64,000 bases of DNA from Opitutaceae bacterium (GTDB lineage: Bacteria > Verrucomicrobiota > Verrucomicrobiia > Opitutales > Opitutaceae), in NCBI GenBank assembly GCA_015075305.1, contig JABTUS010000003.1:62001-126000 (forward strand). The letters are read 5' to 3'. The translations under genes were made by a program, and so were the position numbers. Below the pieces are notes generated by a model. It was not told the DNA's origin and searched no databases. It worked only from the letters and a program-made list of their open reading frames with translations. Below are positions 9,980 through 19,417 of the stretch, piece after piece (positions within the stretch are counted from its first letter, which is position 1; each line of letters starts with the position of its first letter).

Positions 9980-11769
9980 GCAGGCCTGGTGGATGTGGCG
10001 GAAGGATGCTCCGCCTGGAAGCACACTTCAAACATTGTCCAATCCTCCGAGGATTGAAGCAGGCGCAGGTCCCCACGGTGAAGCCTCGCGAGTTCCCTGG
10101 CCAGATTCAAACCGAGCCCGTAGCCGGGGATGTTTTCGCCAATCGCGGCGCGATGGAACCGCTCGAAGATGTGACTCTGCCCTTCGCCACTGATTGCGGG
10201 TCCGGTGTTGCCTATTCTGACGCGGATGGCGTCGCTCTCCTGATGCGCCGAGACACTGATGCGGCCTTTCGGGCGGTTGTATTTGCGGGCGTTGTCGAGC
10301 AGGTTCTGGAGGATGAGGGCAATGTACTTCCGGTCTCCTGAAACAGCGAGGCTTCGCGGGTAGTTGGATTCGATGGTCAGGCTCGCGACCTCCGGCTGCA
10401 CACCCAGGTCGTCGAGGGCGGCATCAATGACAAGGCTGATGTCAACGGGTCGGAAGTTGAGTTTGAGCCGGCCCGCATCCATGCGGGACAGGAGCAGGAG
10501 ATCCTCGATCACGCCCGACAGTCGATAGGTCTGGTGGATGAGAGCGCTGATTTCGTCGACTGTCTCCGGTGCGAGTTCGCTGTTCAACCGCAGCTCTTCC
10601 AGCCCCGCGCGGAGAACGGCGACGGGTGTTTTCAACTGGTGCGAGGCGTCCGCGGAAAACCGCGCCGCGCGCTGGAGCTCCTCGTGCGTCGATTTCAGCG
10701 CGGCTTCGGCCTTTTCCCGACCGACTCGATTCTGGGCCGAGTCGTCGGCGAGGCGCTCAACGGGCAGGGTCAGCCTGCGGGAGAGAAAGTGACTTGTCGT
10801 CAGCCCTGCGGCGAGAAGAAGAAATCCAACGCCGATCACCTGCCATCGCACGCGCGACTTCTGCGCGGCCAGTGTGGACAAGGGGTACACGTAGACGTCA
10901 TGAGCGGGAGGGTAAAGGGATCCCGCATTGAGCTGCCTGACAAGAACCAGGTGGGCCTCACCCGCGAAGGTTTGGCGGAGGCCGTTTTCCGGAAACATTC
11001 CTGCACGAAGCGCTTGCCGGATCGTGGCGGCCAGTGCGGACCTCTGCTCCGTGCTGATCGACTCCATGTGCAACCTGTCTCCGAACCAGAGCCCGCGCCG
11101 GAGCTCCTCTCCGGGTGTGCGCACTGCCAGCGCGCTGGCGTCAAAACCGAGCACGAGCGCGGCGATTACGTCCCCGTGTTCAAACGAGACTATCGGCGCG
11201 GCTATGACTTCCGCGAGTGACGTGGAGCCGTCCGCCTCATGCCGGTCGATGTAGCCGATTTGAACGGAATACGCAGGCGGCTGGGGAAGCTCGAGCCTGA
11301 AGGCATCCGCGGTCGTGAGAGTGCCGGCTCCGCTGGCTGTGAGAGCGGGAATAAGTTTCCCGTTGCGATCCAGGAAGCGATAGAATCTGGCGCGCAGGGA
11401 ATGACCCGCCCGGGGCCCGGATTCACTGTCGCGGCCCAAATCCATGACATCCCGGAGTTCGTCCTTGGCGCTTGGATACAGGAGATCCAGGGCGTCATCC
11501 TCGATCGCTGCGTGGATCCGTGCCCGGCGCACGAGCGTGCGCACGCGTTCAAGCAGCGCGGCCTGGCGCAGCTCCTGCGAGCGATGCAGGTTCGCCATCT
11601 CGCTCTGGAAGGACTGCCGCAGCTGCTCCTCCACCCGCTGCGTCAGCGCATGCTCGGCCAGGACGATGGCGATCGCGGTCAGCGCCGTGACCACGAGCAT
11701 GATTGTGATCATCACCCGGATGCGGTAGCCGACAGCTCGGAATCGCGCGTCGGCGGGGGCGGGGTTCAC
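9976..11769 (-). CDS. Sensor histidine kinase
   Basis: About 597 residues from a GTG that overlaps the cupredoxin stop (GTGA). Membrane segment 1 (VMITIMLVVTALTAIAIVLA) is followed by a large periplasmic sensor region of about 270 residues with no recognised fold, membrane segment 2 (VIGVGFLLLAAGLTTSHFLS), a HisKA domain with ASHQLKTPVAVLRAGLEEL (phospho-acceptor His) and an ATPase domain with NLLDNARKYNRP and YGLGLNLARELARLHRGDL. Partner of the response regulator encoded two genes upstream, with the cupredoxin gene between them, so the cupredoxin may be part of the sensing device (inference). Confidence 0.92.
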   Translation of the reverse strand: MNPAPADARFRAVGYRIRVMITIMLVVTALTAIAIVLAEHALTQRVEEQLRQSFQSEMANLHRSQELRQAALLERVRTLVRRARIHAAIEDDALDLLYPSAKDELRDVMDLGRDSESGPRAGHSLRARFYRFLDRNGKLIPALTASGAGTLTTADAFRLELPQPPAYSVQIGYIDRHEADGSTSLAEVIAAPIVSFEHGDVIAALVLGFDASALAVRTPGEELRRGLWFGDRLHMESISTEQRSALAATIRQALRAGMFPENGLRQTFAGEAHLVLVRQLNAGSLYPPAHDVYVYPLSTLAAQKSRVRWQVIGVGFLLLAAGLTTSHFLSRRLTLPVERLADDSAQNRVGREKAEAALKSTHEELQRAARFSADASHQLKTPVAVLRAGLEELRLNSELAPETVDEISALIHQTYRLSGVIEDLLLLSRMDAGRLKLNFRPVDISLVIDAALDDLGVQPEVASLTIESNYPRSLAVSGDRKYIALILQNLLDNARKYNRPKGRISVSAHQESDAIRVRIGNTGPAISGEGQSHIFERFHRAAIGENIPGYGLGLNLARELARLHRGDLRLLQSSEDWTMFEVCFQAEHPSATSTRPA

Positions 11770-12395
11770 GGGAAATCCACGCGATGCACGCTGCCTTCGA
11801 TGATTTCGACGGGCTGCTCGCGCATTGTCCTGCTGTCCAGCCATGCCTTGAGCACGTACCTGCCCGCCGGCACGCCCTCCAAGCGGAAGAGTCCAGCCTC
11901 GTCCGTCAGGGTGAAATGCGGGGTGTCCAGGATGATGATCAAGGCGCGCATGTGCTCATGGATGTCGCATCGCAGGGTGACGAGTCCCGGAGTGTCAAAC
12001 ACCTGCGACGGAATGGGGCGCTCGTCGGGGCGGTAGCGGCCAAGGTCGAAACGCTTGGGAGACGAGTAGGAGAAGATGTTGTGGTAGGTGTCGTCGAGAT
12101 TGGGGAATTCGACCCGCGTGCCGGCACGGATCGGAAGAATCGCCGGATGAAAGGCCAGGTCTTTCTGTTCCATGCGTGCCGTTGGCTGGATGGCGGGCGG
12201 CGGAAAATGCCCTTCGAGGAAAACGACGGCGAGCGGTGGACTCACCGCGAGGATGCCGCTTTTCGCGACGATCTCGTAGCGCTGGCTGGGTACGGAGACT
12301 GTTCGCTTCTGTGGAAGGGCAACCCGCCCCTCAATCGCGGTTCCGGCCAGCAGCGCGGAACCCGCGGCCAACGCGCTGGCGGCGATCTTCAGCAT
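11766..12395 (-). CDS. Secreted cupredoxin-like protein (methylamine-utilisation type)
   Basis: About 209 residues with signal peptide (MLKIAASALAAGSALLAGTA). A plastocyanin-like region shows VEFPNLDDTYHNIFSYS and VTLRCDIHEHMRALIIIL; the His of TYHN and the Cys, His and Met of RCDIHEHM are in the positions of type-1 copper ligands. The C-terminal part resembles a carboxypeptidase-regulatory-like beta domain (LFRLEGVPAGRYVLKAW). Such proteins are often annotated as methylamine utilisation proteins without evidence for that pathway, and no methylamine dehydrogenase genes are seen here. It sits between the response regulator (29 bp gap) and the kinase (4 bp overlap). Confidence 0.8.
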   Translation of the reverse strand: MLKIAASALAAGSALLAGTAIEGRVALPQKRTVSVPSQRYEIVAKSGILAVSPPLAVVFLEGHFPPPAIQPTARMEQKDLAFHPAILPIRAGTRVEFPNLDDTYHNIFSYSSPKRFDLGRYRPDERPIPSQVFDTPGLVTLRCDIHEHMRALIIILDTPHFTLTDEAGLFRLEGVPAGRYVLKAWLDSRTMREQPVEIIEGSVHRVDFP

Positions 12396-12424
12396 CCTCG
12401 TCAATGGGATGTGGTGGCCGTGCG

Positions 12425-13183
12425 TCACCGGGAACGGGGTTGCGGAGGGCTGCGCGTGGGTTCGGTTGATTCGGGCGTTTTCATGCTTTGTTGCACGCGC
12501 CCGGCCTCGTGATTCTCGCACACGGAATAACCGACCCCCCGCATGGTGTGTATCAATGGAGCCGAGAAGGGCAGGTCGATCTTCTTGCGGAGCCGCGTGA
12601 TGAATATCTCGACTGTCCTGGTGTCGTAGGTGTGTTCACGCTGCCATACTCTTTCACAGAGTTCCGTGCGGGAGAAATAGCGGCCGGGTTCCTGCATGAG
12701 AACCTGAAGCAGCTCAAATTCGCGCGGGGACAGCGTGATGGTTTCGCCTGCGCGGGTGATGCGGCGATGAGGAACGTCCATGACAAGATCCGCGGTTTTG
12801 AGGATGTCGGATGGCGCTGAAGCCATGCCGCGGCGCCCCATGGCTTCAATGCGCGCGATGAGTTCGTCGAGTGAGAATGGTTTCGGCAGATAGTCGTCGG
12901 CGCCGGCTTTGAGGCCCTTCACTCGGAGTTCGACCTCGCCGCGAGCGGTTAGAATGATGACCCGGCTGGGATTTCCCCGGCGCCGCAATTCCGCAAGGAG
13001 GGAGAAACCGTCCATGCCCGGAAGTCCAAGATCCAGCACGATCAGGTCGGGCAGCAGACTCAATGCGGCCGCGAGGCCCTCCCTGCCGTCGTGGCGGATC
13101 GTGGCGAGATGCCCGGTGCGGATGAGCGCCCGTGAAACATGCCGGGCGAGTTCCGCCTCATCCTCTATGATCAGGACATGCAT
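12425..13183 (-). CDS. OmpR-family response regulator
   Basis: 252 residues. The receiver domain has the acidic pair (IIEDEAELA), phospho-acceptor Asp51 in LIVLDLGLPGMDG, Thr79 in ILTA and Lys101 in YLPKPF. The C-terminal winged helix (about 130-225) has ITLSPREFELLQVLMQEPG and RTVEIFITRLRKKID. An unusual Pro/Ser/Arg-rich tail of about 25 residues follows the winged helix. Partner of the kinase at 9976-11769. The twin palindromes at 8631 and 15295 are plausible targets. Confidence 0.93.
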   Translation of the reverse strand: MHVLIIEDEAELARHVSRALIRTGHLATIRHDGREGLAAALSLLPDLIVLDLGLPGMDGFSLLAELRRRGNPSRVIILTARGEVELRVKGLKAGADDYLPKPFSLDELIARIEAMGRRGMASAPSDILKTADLVMDVPHRRITRAGETITLSPREFELLQVLMQEPGRYFSRTELCERVWQREHTYDTRTVEIFITRLRKKIDLPFSAPLIHTMRGVGYSVCENHEAGRVQQSMKTPESTEPTRSPPQPRSR

Positions 13184-13260
13184 GGGGAAGGCCGGGCACT
13201 ATCCGTGGGATGAATGGTGAGCGGTCCGATGAACGCATCGCTCGTGCACAGGAATCTCCA

Positions 13261-13500
13261 TCAGTTGCATCCGCACCCGCTGCCGCCGACTCCCCTCCCT
13301 CCAGTCGTTGATTCACGGGAGAAGTAGATGTGTTCGTTCATCGCGGTGGCCAGCGGATCGCGGTCCGGCCGCATGGCGTAGCTCGCCAGCGTGCCGCGTT
13401 CCCAGGGCTGGACCGTCGTGGTCGTGCATCCGGACGCGAGCACGGCGGCGATGGCAGCCAGCACAAGGAGGGCGATCCGATCGATGGATGGACGATTCAT
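13261..13500 (-). CDS. DUF4266 lipoprotein
   Basis: 79 residues. The lipoprotein signal ends LASGC; the mature part has VQPWERGTLASYAM, AMNEHIYFSRE and the glycine/cysteine tail GVGGSGCGCN, characteristic of DUF4266. Family members typically neighbour a TlpA thioredoxin and a DUF3570 barrel, exactly as here. The start ATG overlaps the TlpA stop (4 bp). The paired tail cysteines may be a thiol or metal site reduced by the neighbouring thioredoxin (inference). Confidence 0.85.
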   Translation of the reverse strand: MNRPSIDRIALLVLAAIAAVLASGCTTTTVQPWERGTLASYAMRPDRDPLATAMNEHIYFSRESTTGGRGVGGSGCGCN

Positions 13501-14015
13501 GAGGCTGGGGGCTTCTCCTTGAGGAATGCGGATATCTCGTCCCGGAGTTGATTCTCGGACTTCTGGCCAAAGTAGCCGACATGAATTGACCGCACCCTGC
13601 CGTCGCGGCCGATGACATATGCTGTGGGCATGGATTGCACCTTCACCGCTTTGACCAGGGATTGAATGCGGTCATGTACCACGGCGAAGCTGGGCTTGAG
13701 TCGCTGGACAAATGCATTGTAGGCGGCGGGCGAGTCATCCACGCCGACAGCTATGACAACCAATCCTGCGTCGCGAAACTCGCCTTGAAGCCGCGAGTAT
13801 GCCGCGAAGGAGGCCTTGCAGGGCACGCACCACGAGGCCCAGAAATCCAGCAGGACGACCTTTCCCTCTGTGGGTGGAATGGTCGTTGAGTTGAGGTCGT
13901 AGCTTCCCCAGAGAGGCATGGCATCGCCCACCTTCAGCTCGGCGTGGAGCGAGCCGGCCAAGGGCAGGACTGATGTCAGGAGTGCAAGAGCGAAAAGGGT
14001 TCGAATGATCGACAT
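13497..14015 (-). CDS. TlpA-like periplasmic thioredoxin
   Basis: About 172 residues. Signal peptide (MSIIRTLFALALLTSVLPLAG), then a thioredoxin fold with the active site FWASWCVPCKASF, the cis-Pro loop QSMPTAYVIGRDG and the IHVGYFG end. Family role: thiol-disulphide exchange in the periplasm. An upstream ATG at 14063 would hide the signal peptide, so 14015 is preferred. It lies 60 bp after DUF3570 (12 bp if the upstream ATG is used) and overlaps the DUF4266 gene. Confidence 0.9.
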   Translation of the reverse strand: MSIIRTLFALALLTSVLPLAGSLHAELKVGDAMPLWGSYDLNSTTIPPTEGKVVLLDFWASWCVPCKASFAAYSRLQGEFRDAGLVVIAVGVDDSPAAYNAFVQRLKPSFAVVHDRIQSLVKAVKVQSMPTAYVIGRDGRVRSIHVGYFGQKSENQLRDEISAFLKEKPPAS

Positions 14016-14075
14016 GAAGCGCGAGGCGATCCTTTCAGACAATTGACGGGTCGGGGAGTTCATCGCGAGGATTGA

Positions 14076-15248
14076 TCAGAAGTTGAACCGCACTCCCACG
14101 GTCGTGACGGATGCTGCCGGATAGGCGGACGGCGAGGTTACCCGGTCGCGGCCGCTCATTTCGTAGCGTTCGAATGCGGCATCCAGATGGATCGATTCGC
14201 TTGGCATCCACACAAGCTTGAGGCCATAGGTCGCCGTCTGCAACGCCGAGAGTCGATAGTCGGCTGAGTAGTGGGGTGCGTTTCCCGCAGGCCTGCGCAG
14301 GGGAGTGATTGGGGTGTCATCGAGCGAGACATGGTAGAAATCAGCCGCATCCTGCTGGAAAAGACGGATATAGGGGCGCAGGACGACATGCTCGCCCAGG
14401 TTCTGAAACCATTCGACCTGCAGCAATTGCGAATCTGTCCCGTAATCGTCCGCATGGATTCGAACGCTGGCGTCCAGCGCCGCATGCAGCCTGGGGAAGG
14501 CGCGGTTGAATCCGCCCAGCAGCACCCACTTGGTCCGCGAACGGGGGCGGTTCTCCGCGAAAGTCAGCGGAAGGAAGAAGCCTGGAATGATTTCCGTGTC
14601 TTTTTGGATGAGCTTGTACGGATCGCTCAGGTAGCCGGACGCCTTCCCGTAACTGAGATTGACGGTAAACGAAGTCAGTGGGTTGAGCAGCCGGGTTAAA
14701 CCGAGGATCGCATCGAGTGAGCGCTTCTTTTCCCAAGGCACCTGCAAGGGCGACTTCACGTCGTCATCAGTGGCAGCCAGACCCAGCAGCAACGCCGTGT
14801 TTTTCTGGTTGAAATCGAGAAGTGCATTCAACGAACCTCCGATCGAATGGTAGTCGCTCTCCCGGCTCTGCGCGACGCCGGCCATGAGATTGACGCGCTG
14901 GAATTGATGGCCGAGTTCGAACGTCCACGCACGGCGCTCCTCCTCGAGATGTGAAAACGGCACCGGTTCGCCCGGGGCCGGGGGCGGCCGCCCATCGGGT
15001 GTGGCGCCGGAGATCGCATCGAGCACGCCGGAAGCCTTCAAAGTGGTCGAGGACCCCACGTGCGCCTCCACTGCAGCGCCGTACACTTTCACGGCAATTC
15101 GCCCGTCCGACTCGCGATAGTCCTGGAACTTGCAGTAAATCGAATTCTCAGCCCGGGAGTTTCGCGACAGAAGATTGACGAGGAACGCAGCGAACAGGGC
15201 GCGGGCCAGCGGCAGTGCGAGGCTGCGGGGAAATGACGGCTGCTGCAT
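14076..15248 (-). CDS. DUF3570 outer-membrane beta-barrel protein
   Basis: About 390 residues: signal peptide, early conserved block GRIAVKVYGAAVEAHVGSST and SGVLDAISGATPDG, amphipathic strands and the ending VTTVGVRFNF with a C-terminal Phe. This matches the DUF3570 family. First gene of the operon; the palindrome at 15295-15312 is about 47 bp upstream of the ATG chosen (MQQPSFPRS). An ATG at 15272 is also possible. In other bacteria the TlpA-DUF4266-DUF3570 set is often followed by an ApbE flavin transferase; none is present here. Confidence 0.82.
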   Translation of the reverse strand: MQQPSFPRSLALPLARALFAAFLVNLLSRNSRAENSIYCKFQDYRESDGRIAVKVYGAAVEAHVGSSTTLKASGVLDAISGATPDGRPPPAPGEPVPFSHLEEERRAWTFELGHQFQRVNLMAGVAQSRESDYHSIGGSLNALLDFNQKNTALLLGLAATDDDVKSPLQVPWEKKRSLDAILGLTRLLNPLTSFTVNLSYGKASGYLSDPYKLIQKDTEIIPGFFLPLTFAENRPRSRTKWVLLGGFNRAFPRLHAALDASVRIHADDYGTDSQLLQVEWFQNLGEHVVLRPYIRLFQQDAADFYHVSLDDTPITPLRRPAGNAPHYSADYRLSALQTATYGLKLVWMPSESIHLDAAFERYEMSGRDRVTSPSAYPAASVTTVGVRFNF

Positions 15249-15294
15249 TGCCGGGCAGTTTCGCCGGAGCACCGACCACCGAAAAGTGGCGAAC

Positions 15295-15312
15295 GGTAAC
15301 AGCCTTGTTACA
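15295..15312 (-). promoter_or_regulatory. Palindromic site upstream of DUF3570 operon (copy 2)
   Basis: GGTAACAGCCTTGTTACA, 16 of 18 positions identical to the site at 8631-8648, also sharing GAAAAG and ACGG on the same flank. It lies between the rhomboid stop codon and the DUF3570 start, where the operon promoter must be. Confidence 0.65.
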
Positions 15313-15313
15313 T

Positions 15314-16804
15314 CTACTTGCCGCGGTTCTCCGCCGCCGCCTTCGCCACCGCATTTTCCGCAGCCTCGAATCGGATGAGCGCCATGGGATCCATGATGCG
15401 GATGTCCGACGCCAGGCGCTGGTAGTGTTCAATCTTGGAGTGTGCCACGTAGAGCATCGCCTTTCGATCGTCGTCGGTGCGATACCCGGGAGTGAGCTGG
15501 AGCGACTCCAGTTTTCGAGCGCTCTCCTTGTAGAACGGCACGACGGTCCCGGTGATCCAGTCGGCGACCTCGGGTGAGAGTCTTCCGTTCTTCATCTTCG
15601 CAAAGAGAATGTTCTGTTCGGCGCGTATGGCCATTTCCCTCTTGTGGGCAGCGGCGCCGTACGTCCGCTCAAGTGCGACACGATCGCGGAAGATGTAATC
15701 GTAGCGTGGAGCGACCGCGACTGCGATGGCGCTGAGCGAAGCTGTCGCGCCTGCGGCAAGCAGCAGACGGCCGCGCTGTCGCAGCGCACGCACCGCGGGG
15801 TCCGGCGGGAGCGCGAGGATCCAGCCCAGGCCGAAACCCGAGACAAAGCCGCCGATGTGGGCGGCGTTGTCAATGCGCGGGTGGATCAGGCCATAGACCA
15901 GATTGTAGCCGGCGAAAATGAGCACGCTTTTCAGGATCGGCCGCAAAATCAGCGAGGGCGTGGACGCCTTTTCCTTGAGCAGGAATCCGAGGAGCATGCC
16001 ATAGACGCCGAACACTGCGCCCGAGGCGCCCGCGCTCCAGGTTCGATCCTGATTCCAGAGAAGCGAGGCAAAGCTGGAGAGGATGCCGCTCGCCATGTAC
16101 CCAAACGCGAACGGAAGCCGCCCGAGGAGGCGCTCGACCACTCGTCCCGCGTCGAGCAGCGCCCACATGTTCAGTGCGAGGTGAACAATGCCATAGTGGA
16201 CAAACATCGCCGTGACGAGCCGCCACCATTCCCCCTGCGTCGTGGCCGCGCCATTGTTGGCCGCAAAGTCAATGTAGGGCTGCATGCTGGCGGTCTCGAT
16301 CCAGCCCGCGCCCAGGAACCCCATGACAACAAAGGCGAGCGCGTTCAGCGCGATCAGAATCGTGGTGACCCCCGGGCTCGACCGCCCGGCGCGATCGAGC
16401 GAATCCAGTCTCGCGTGGAACGCAGAGATCTCGTGAAACGCCGCGTCCGTCTCCGCGGGAAGTGACCGCCGGATCATGCCGGCGTCCCCGGGCGTCGCGC
16501 ATGTGAATCGAATGCTGCGACCGGAGGGCGAACCCGGAGCGCCACCTGTATCAAATTCCAGGATACAGCCGTTTCCCCGCAGATTCCTGATGTCGGACGA
16601 GGCGAACACCCGGCGCATGGCGCGCGGAAACAGTCCGTTCCGCCTGCCCCGAAGCTCAAGAATGGGCTCCATCGGAAAAATCTCCAGCTCACCGCGCCCG
16701 ATCAGCTCCTGCCCGCGGAGGCTGAAGAAGCTCCCGAAGTCGACCGAGTAGGTGCCGGGAGAAATGTGTCGTGGCGCGGATTCTGGCATGAGGGCGGGAA
16801 GCAT
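15314..16804 (-). CDS. Rhomboid-family intramembrane serine protease
   Basis: About 496 residues. An N-terminal soluble domain (about 1-150) contains GRGELEIFPMEPILELRGRR and resembles a small PH-like module. The rhomboid core follows, with WWRLVTAMFVHYGIVHLALNMWAL, the catalytic Ser in GASGAVFGVYGMLLG and the His in NAAHIGGFVSGFGLG. A soluble C-terminal tail of about 120 residues ends the protein. Downstream of gyrA on the same strand. Start codons at 16804 or 16789 both clear the gyrA stop. Confidence 0.88.
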   Translation of the reverse strand: MLPALMPESAPRHISPGTYSVDFGSFFSLRGQELIGRGELEIFPMEPILELRGRRNGLFPRAMRRVFASSDIRNLRGNGCILEFDTGGAPGSPSGRSIRFTCATPGDAGMIRRSLPAETDAAFHEISAFHARLDSLDRAGRSSPGVTTILIALNALAFVVMGFLGAGWIETASMQPYIDFAANNGAATTQGEWWRLVTAMFVHYGIVHLALNMWALLDAGRVVERLLGRLPFAFGYMASGILSSFASLLWNQDRTWSAGASGAVFGVYGMLLGFLLKEKASTPSLILRPILKSVLIFAGYNLVYGLIHPRIDNAAHIGGFVSGFGLGWILALPPDPAVRALRQRGRLLLAAGATASLSAIAVAVAPRYDYIFRDRVALERTYGAAAHKREMAIRAEQNILFAKMKNGRLSPEVADWITGTVVPFYKESARKLESLQLTPGYRTDDDRKAMLYVAHSKIEHYQRLASDIRIMDPMALIRFEAAENAVAKAAAENRGK

Positions 16805-16841
16805 CAACCTGACTGGGATCGACGCTGCGCGGGCGGAAGGA

Positions 16842-19358
16842 TCAGGAGGCGGGCGCTTCCGGTGCGGCGTCGCCCGGGTCGTCTCCTCCATGGGCATCCT
16901 GCTCCTCCTCGGTTTCGACGATTCGGGCGATGCTCAGGAGCTTGTCGCCTTCCGCCAGCGTGAGCAGCTTCACGCCCTTGGCGCCGCGGTTGGTCTCGCG
17001 GATGTCCTTCACCGGACAGCGGATGCTCTGGCCCTTGACGGTCAGGAGCATGACCTCGTCATTGTCCCGGACACTGAGGGCGCCGGCGAGCTTCACCGAG
17101 CCGTCCTCCGGCAGATCGATCGCCCACACCCCGCTGCCGCCGCGGTTGATGAGGCGGTAGTCCTCGAAACGCGTGCGCACGCCGAGTCCGGCCTCGCTGG
17201 CCACGAGGAACTTTGCCTTGTGGTCGACGACTTCGATGCACTGGAGGAAGTCGCTTTCGAGTTTGAAACGCATGCCCGTGACGCCTCCAGTTGCCCGGCC
17301 TGTGGGGCGGAAAAGGTCGCTTCCGGTTTCAGGGTCGCGCTCGCGAAAGCGAACGGCCAGGCCCTCGTGCGAAACGAGAATCAGTTCATCGTCGCCGGTT
17401 GTGAGGACCGCATCGATGACGGTGTCGCCTTCCGCAAGGTTGATGCCGATCAATCCGCTCTCGCGGGTTGCGTTGGTGAAATCGGAGAGGGCGCTTTTCT
17501 TTATGATTCCGCGCTTTGTGGCCATCACCAGGTAGCGATCCGCGGCGAAATCCTGCACGCAGAGCATGGATGCGATCTTTTCGCCCTCATCGAGCCGAAG
17601 GAACGACGATACGGACTTGCCCTTCGACGTGCGGTTGCCCTCCGGAATGTCATACACCTTGTTGGCCAGGCATTGGCCGCGGGTGGTGAAGAACAGGATG
17701 TAGTCGTGTGTGCTTGCGGTGAACAGCCGTTCGACGAAGTCGTCCTCGTAGGTTTCCGTGCCGATGACACCCTTGCCGCCGCGCTTCTGCGAGCGGTATT
17801 CGGCGACGGGTGTGCGCTTGATGAATCCGAGATGGGAGACGGTGATGACGCAGCCCTGGTTCGGGATGACGTCCTCCATGCGGAAGTCACCGAGCGCGCC
17901 GACGATCTCCGTGCGGCGGGGTGAGGAGTACTTCGCGCGCATTTCGAGCAGTTCGGACTTGAGGATTCCGTTCAGCTTTTCGGCGGACTCCAGAATGCTC
18001 CGCAGCTCCTCGATCAGCTTGATGAGCTCGAGGTACTCGGCCTCGATCTTGTCACGTTCGAGTCCGGTGAGCTGATAGAGGCGCAGCTCCAGTATGGCGA
18101 TCGCCTGACGGTCGGTCAGGGGATACTTTGCCATCAGCTTTTCCCTGGCGTCATCGCGGCTGGATGAGGAGCGGATGATGCGGACAAAGTCGTCGAGGTT
18201 GTCGAGGGCGATCTTGTAGCCCTCGAGAATGTGCGCGCGGTCCTCGGCCTCGCGGAGCCGGAAGCGGGTGCGTCGGGTGATGACTTCCCGGCGGTGCTCA
18301 AGATAGCAGTCGATCAGTTCCCTGATGTTCATCTGCTTCGGGCGCTTGTGGTCGAGCGCAAGCAGGTTGACACCGAAGGACGATTCGAGGGCTGTCTTCT
18401 GGAAAAGCTGGTTGATGACGACGCGGCTTTGCTCGCCGCGCTTCAGCTCGATGACGATGCGCGTGTTCTCGTCGGATTCGTCGCGCAGGTCGCGGATGCC
18501 CTCGATCTGCTTGTCGCCGACGAGCTCGGCGATGCGCGAGACGAGGTTGGAGCGGTTGACGTTGTAGGGGATCTCCGTGACAACGATCTGCTCCATGCCG
18601 CCCTTGAGCTCCTCGGTGTGGGCCTTGCCGCGGATGCGGACGATGCCGCGGCCGGTGCGCAGGTAGCTGTCGATCCCCTCGCGGCCCGCGATGACGCCGC
18701 CGGTGGGAAAGTCCGGTCCGCGGACGATCTGGACAAGCTCGTCGAGGGTCACGCTTGGGCGATCGATGATGGCGCAGGTGGCGTCGATGATCTCGTTGAT
18801 GTTGTGCGGCGGGATGTTGGTGGCCATGCCGACCGCGATGCCCGTCGAGCCGTTGAGCAGAAGATTGGGCAGGGCGGCGGGAAGGACCGTCGGCTCGGTT
18901 GTCTCCTCGTTGTAATTGGGAACGAAGTCGACGGTCTCCTCATCGATGTCGCGCAGCAACTCCTCCGCGATCGCCGCCAGGCGTGACTCGGTGTAGCGGT
19001 AGGCGGCGGGCATGTCGCCGTCGACTGAACCAAAGTTGCCCTGCGGATCGATCAGCGGGTAGCGCACAACCCAGGTCTGGGCGAGACGGACCAGCGTGTC
19101 GTAGACCGAGGCGTCGCCGTGGGGATGATAGTTGCCGAGCACCTCGCCGACCACCTTGGCGCACTTGTTGAAGCTGCGATTGTGCAGCAGGCCCAGGCGC
19201 AGCATGGCGTAGAGGATGCGGCGCTGCACGGGCTTGAGTCCGTCACGGGCATCAGGCAGCGCGCGGGCGACAATGACCGACATCGAGTAGTCGATGTAGG
19301 CTGTCTGCATGATGTCGGTGATGTTCGCCGTGAAAAGTTTCTCGTTGGACGCGTACAT
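16842..19358 (-). CDS. gyrA: DNA gyrase subunit A
   Basis: 838 residues; ATP-dependent negative supercoiling with GyrB. Breakage-reunion domain with catalytic Tyr122 in [10 protein letters not shown], then the C-terminal beta-pinwheel with GyrA-box-like QKRGGKGV and [11 protein letters not shown], ending in an acidic tail. In the quinolone-interacting loop, residue 83 is Ala ([10 protein letters not shown]) where E. coli has Ser83, and Asp87 is kept. Ala at this place is also natural in mycobacteria. The gyrA and gyrB genes are on the same strand but separated by a GxxExxY gene. Confidence 0.97.
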   Translation of the reverse strand: MYASNEKLFTANITDIMQTAYIDYSMSVIVARALPDARDGLKPVQRRILYAMLRLGLLHNRSFNKCAKVVGEVLGNYHPHGDASVYDTLVRLAQTWVVRYPLIDPQGNFGSVDGDMPAAYRYTESRLAAIAEELLRDIDEETVDFVPNYNEETTEPTVLPAALPNLLLNGSTGIAVGMATNIPPHNINEIIDATCAIIDRPSVTLDELVQIVRGPDFPTGGVIAGREGIDSYLRTGRGIVRIRGKAHTEELKGGMEQIVVTEIPYNVNRSNLVSRIAELVGDKQIEGIRDLRDESDENTRIVIELKRGEQSRVVINQLFQKTALESSFGVNLLALDHKRPKQMNIRELIDCYLEHRREVITRRTRFRLREAEDRAHILEGYKIALDNLDDFVRIIRSSSSRDDAREKLMAKYPLTDRQAIAILELRLYQLTGLERDKIEAEYLELIKLIEELRSILESAEKLNGILKSELLEMRAKYSSPRRTEIVGALGDFRMEDVIPNQGCVITVSHLGFIKRTPVAEYRSQKRGGKGVIGTETYEDDFVERLFTASTHDYILFFTTRGQCLANKVYDIPEGNRTSKGKSVSSFLRLDEGEKIASMLCVQDFAADRYLVMATKRGIIKKSALSDFTNATRESGLIGINLAEGDTVIDAVLTTGDDELILVSHEGLAVRFRERDPETGSDLFRPTGRATGGVTGMRFKLESDFLQCIEVVDHKAKFLVASEAGLGVRTRFEDYRLINRGGSGVWAIDLPEDGSVKLAGALSVRDNDEVMLLTVKGQSIRCPVKDIRETNRGAKGVKLLTLAEGDKLLSIARIVETEEEQDAHGGDDPGDAAPEAPAS

Positions 19359-19382
19359 GAAAAATTGGAAGGAGAGGCAGAG

Positions 19383-19417
19383 TTAAACGCGAAGGCGCGA
19401 GGGCGCGAAGGAACGCG
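19383..19417. repeat. Left arm of inverted repeat bounding the GxxExxY gene
   Basis: Begins TTAAACGCGAAGGCGC and overlaps the 3' end of the GxxExxY gene, so the protein tail SPRSFAPSRLRV is encoded by the repeat. Its inverted partner is at 19853-19889. Confidence 0.65.

Noticed and set aside
11766..12395. Methylamine utilisation role for the cupredoxin
   Set aside because: The label is inherited annotation; no mau genes or quinoprotein dehydrogenase are in the window.
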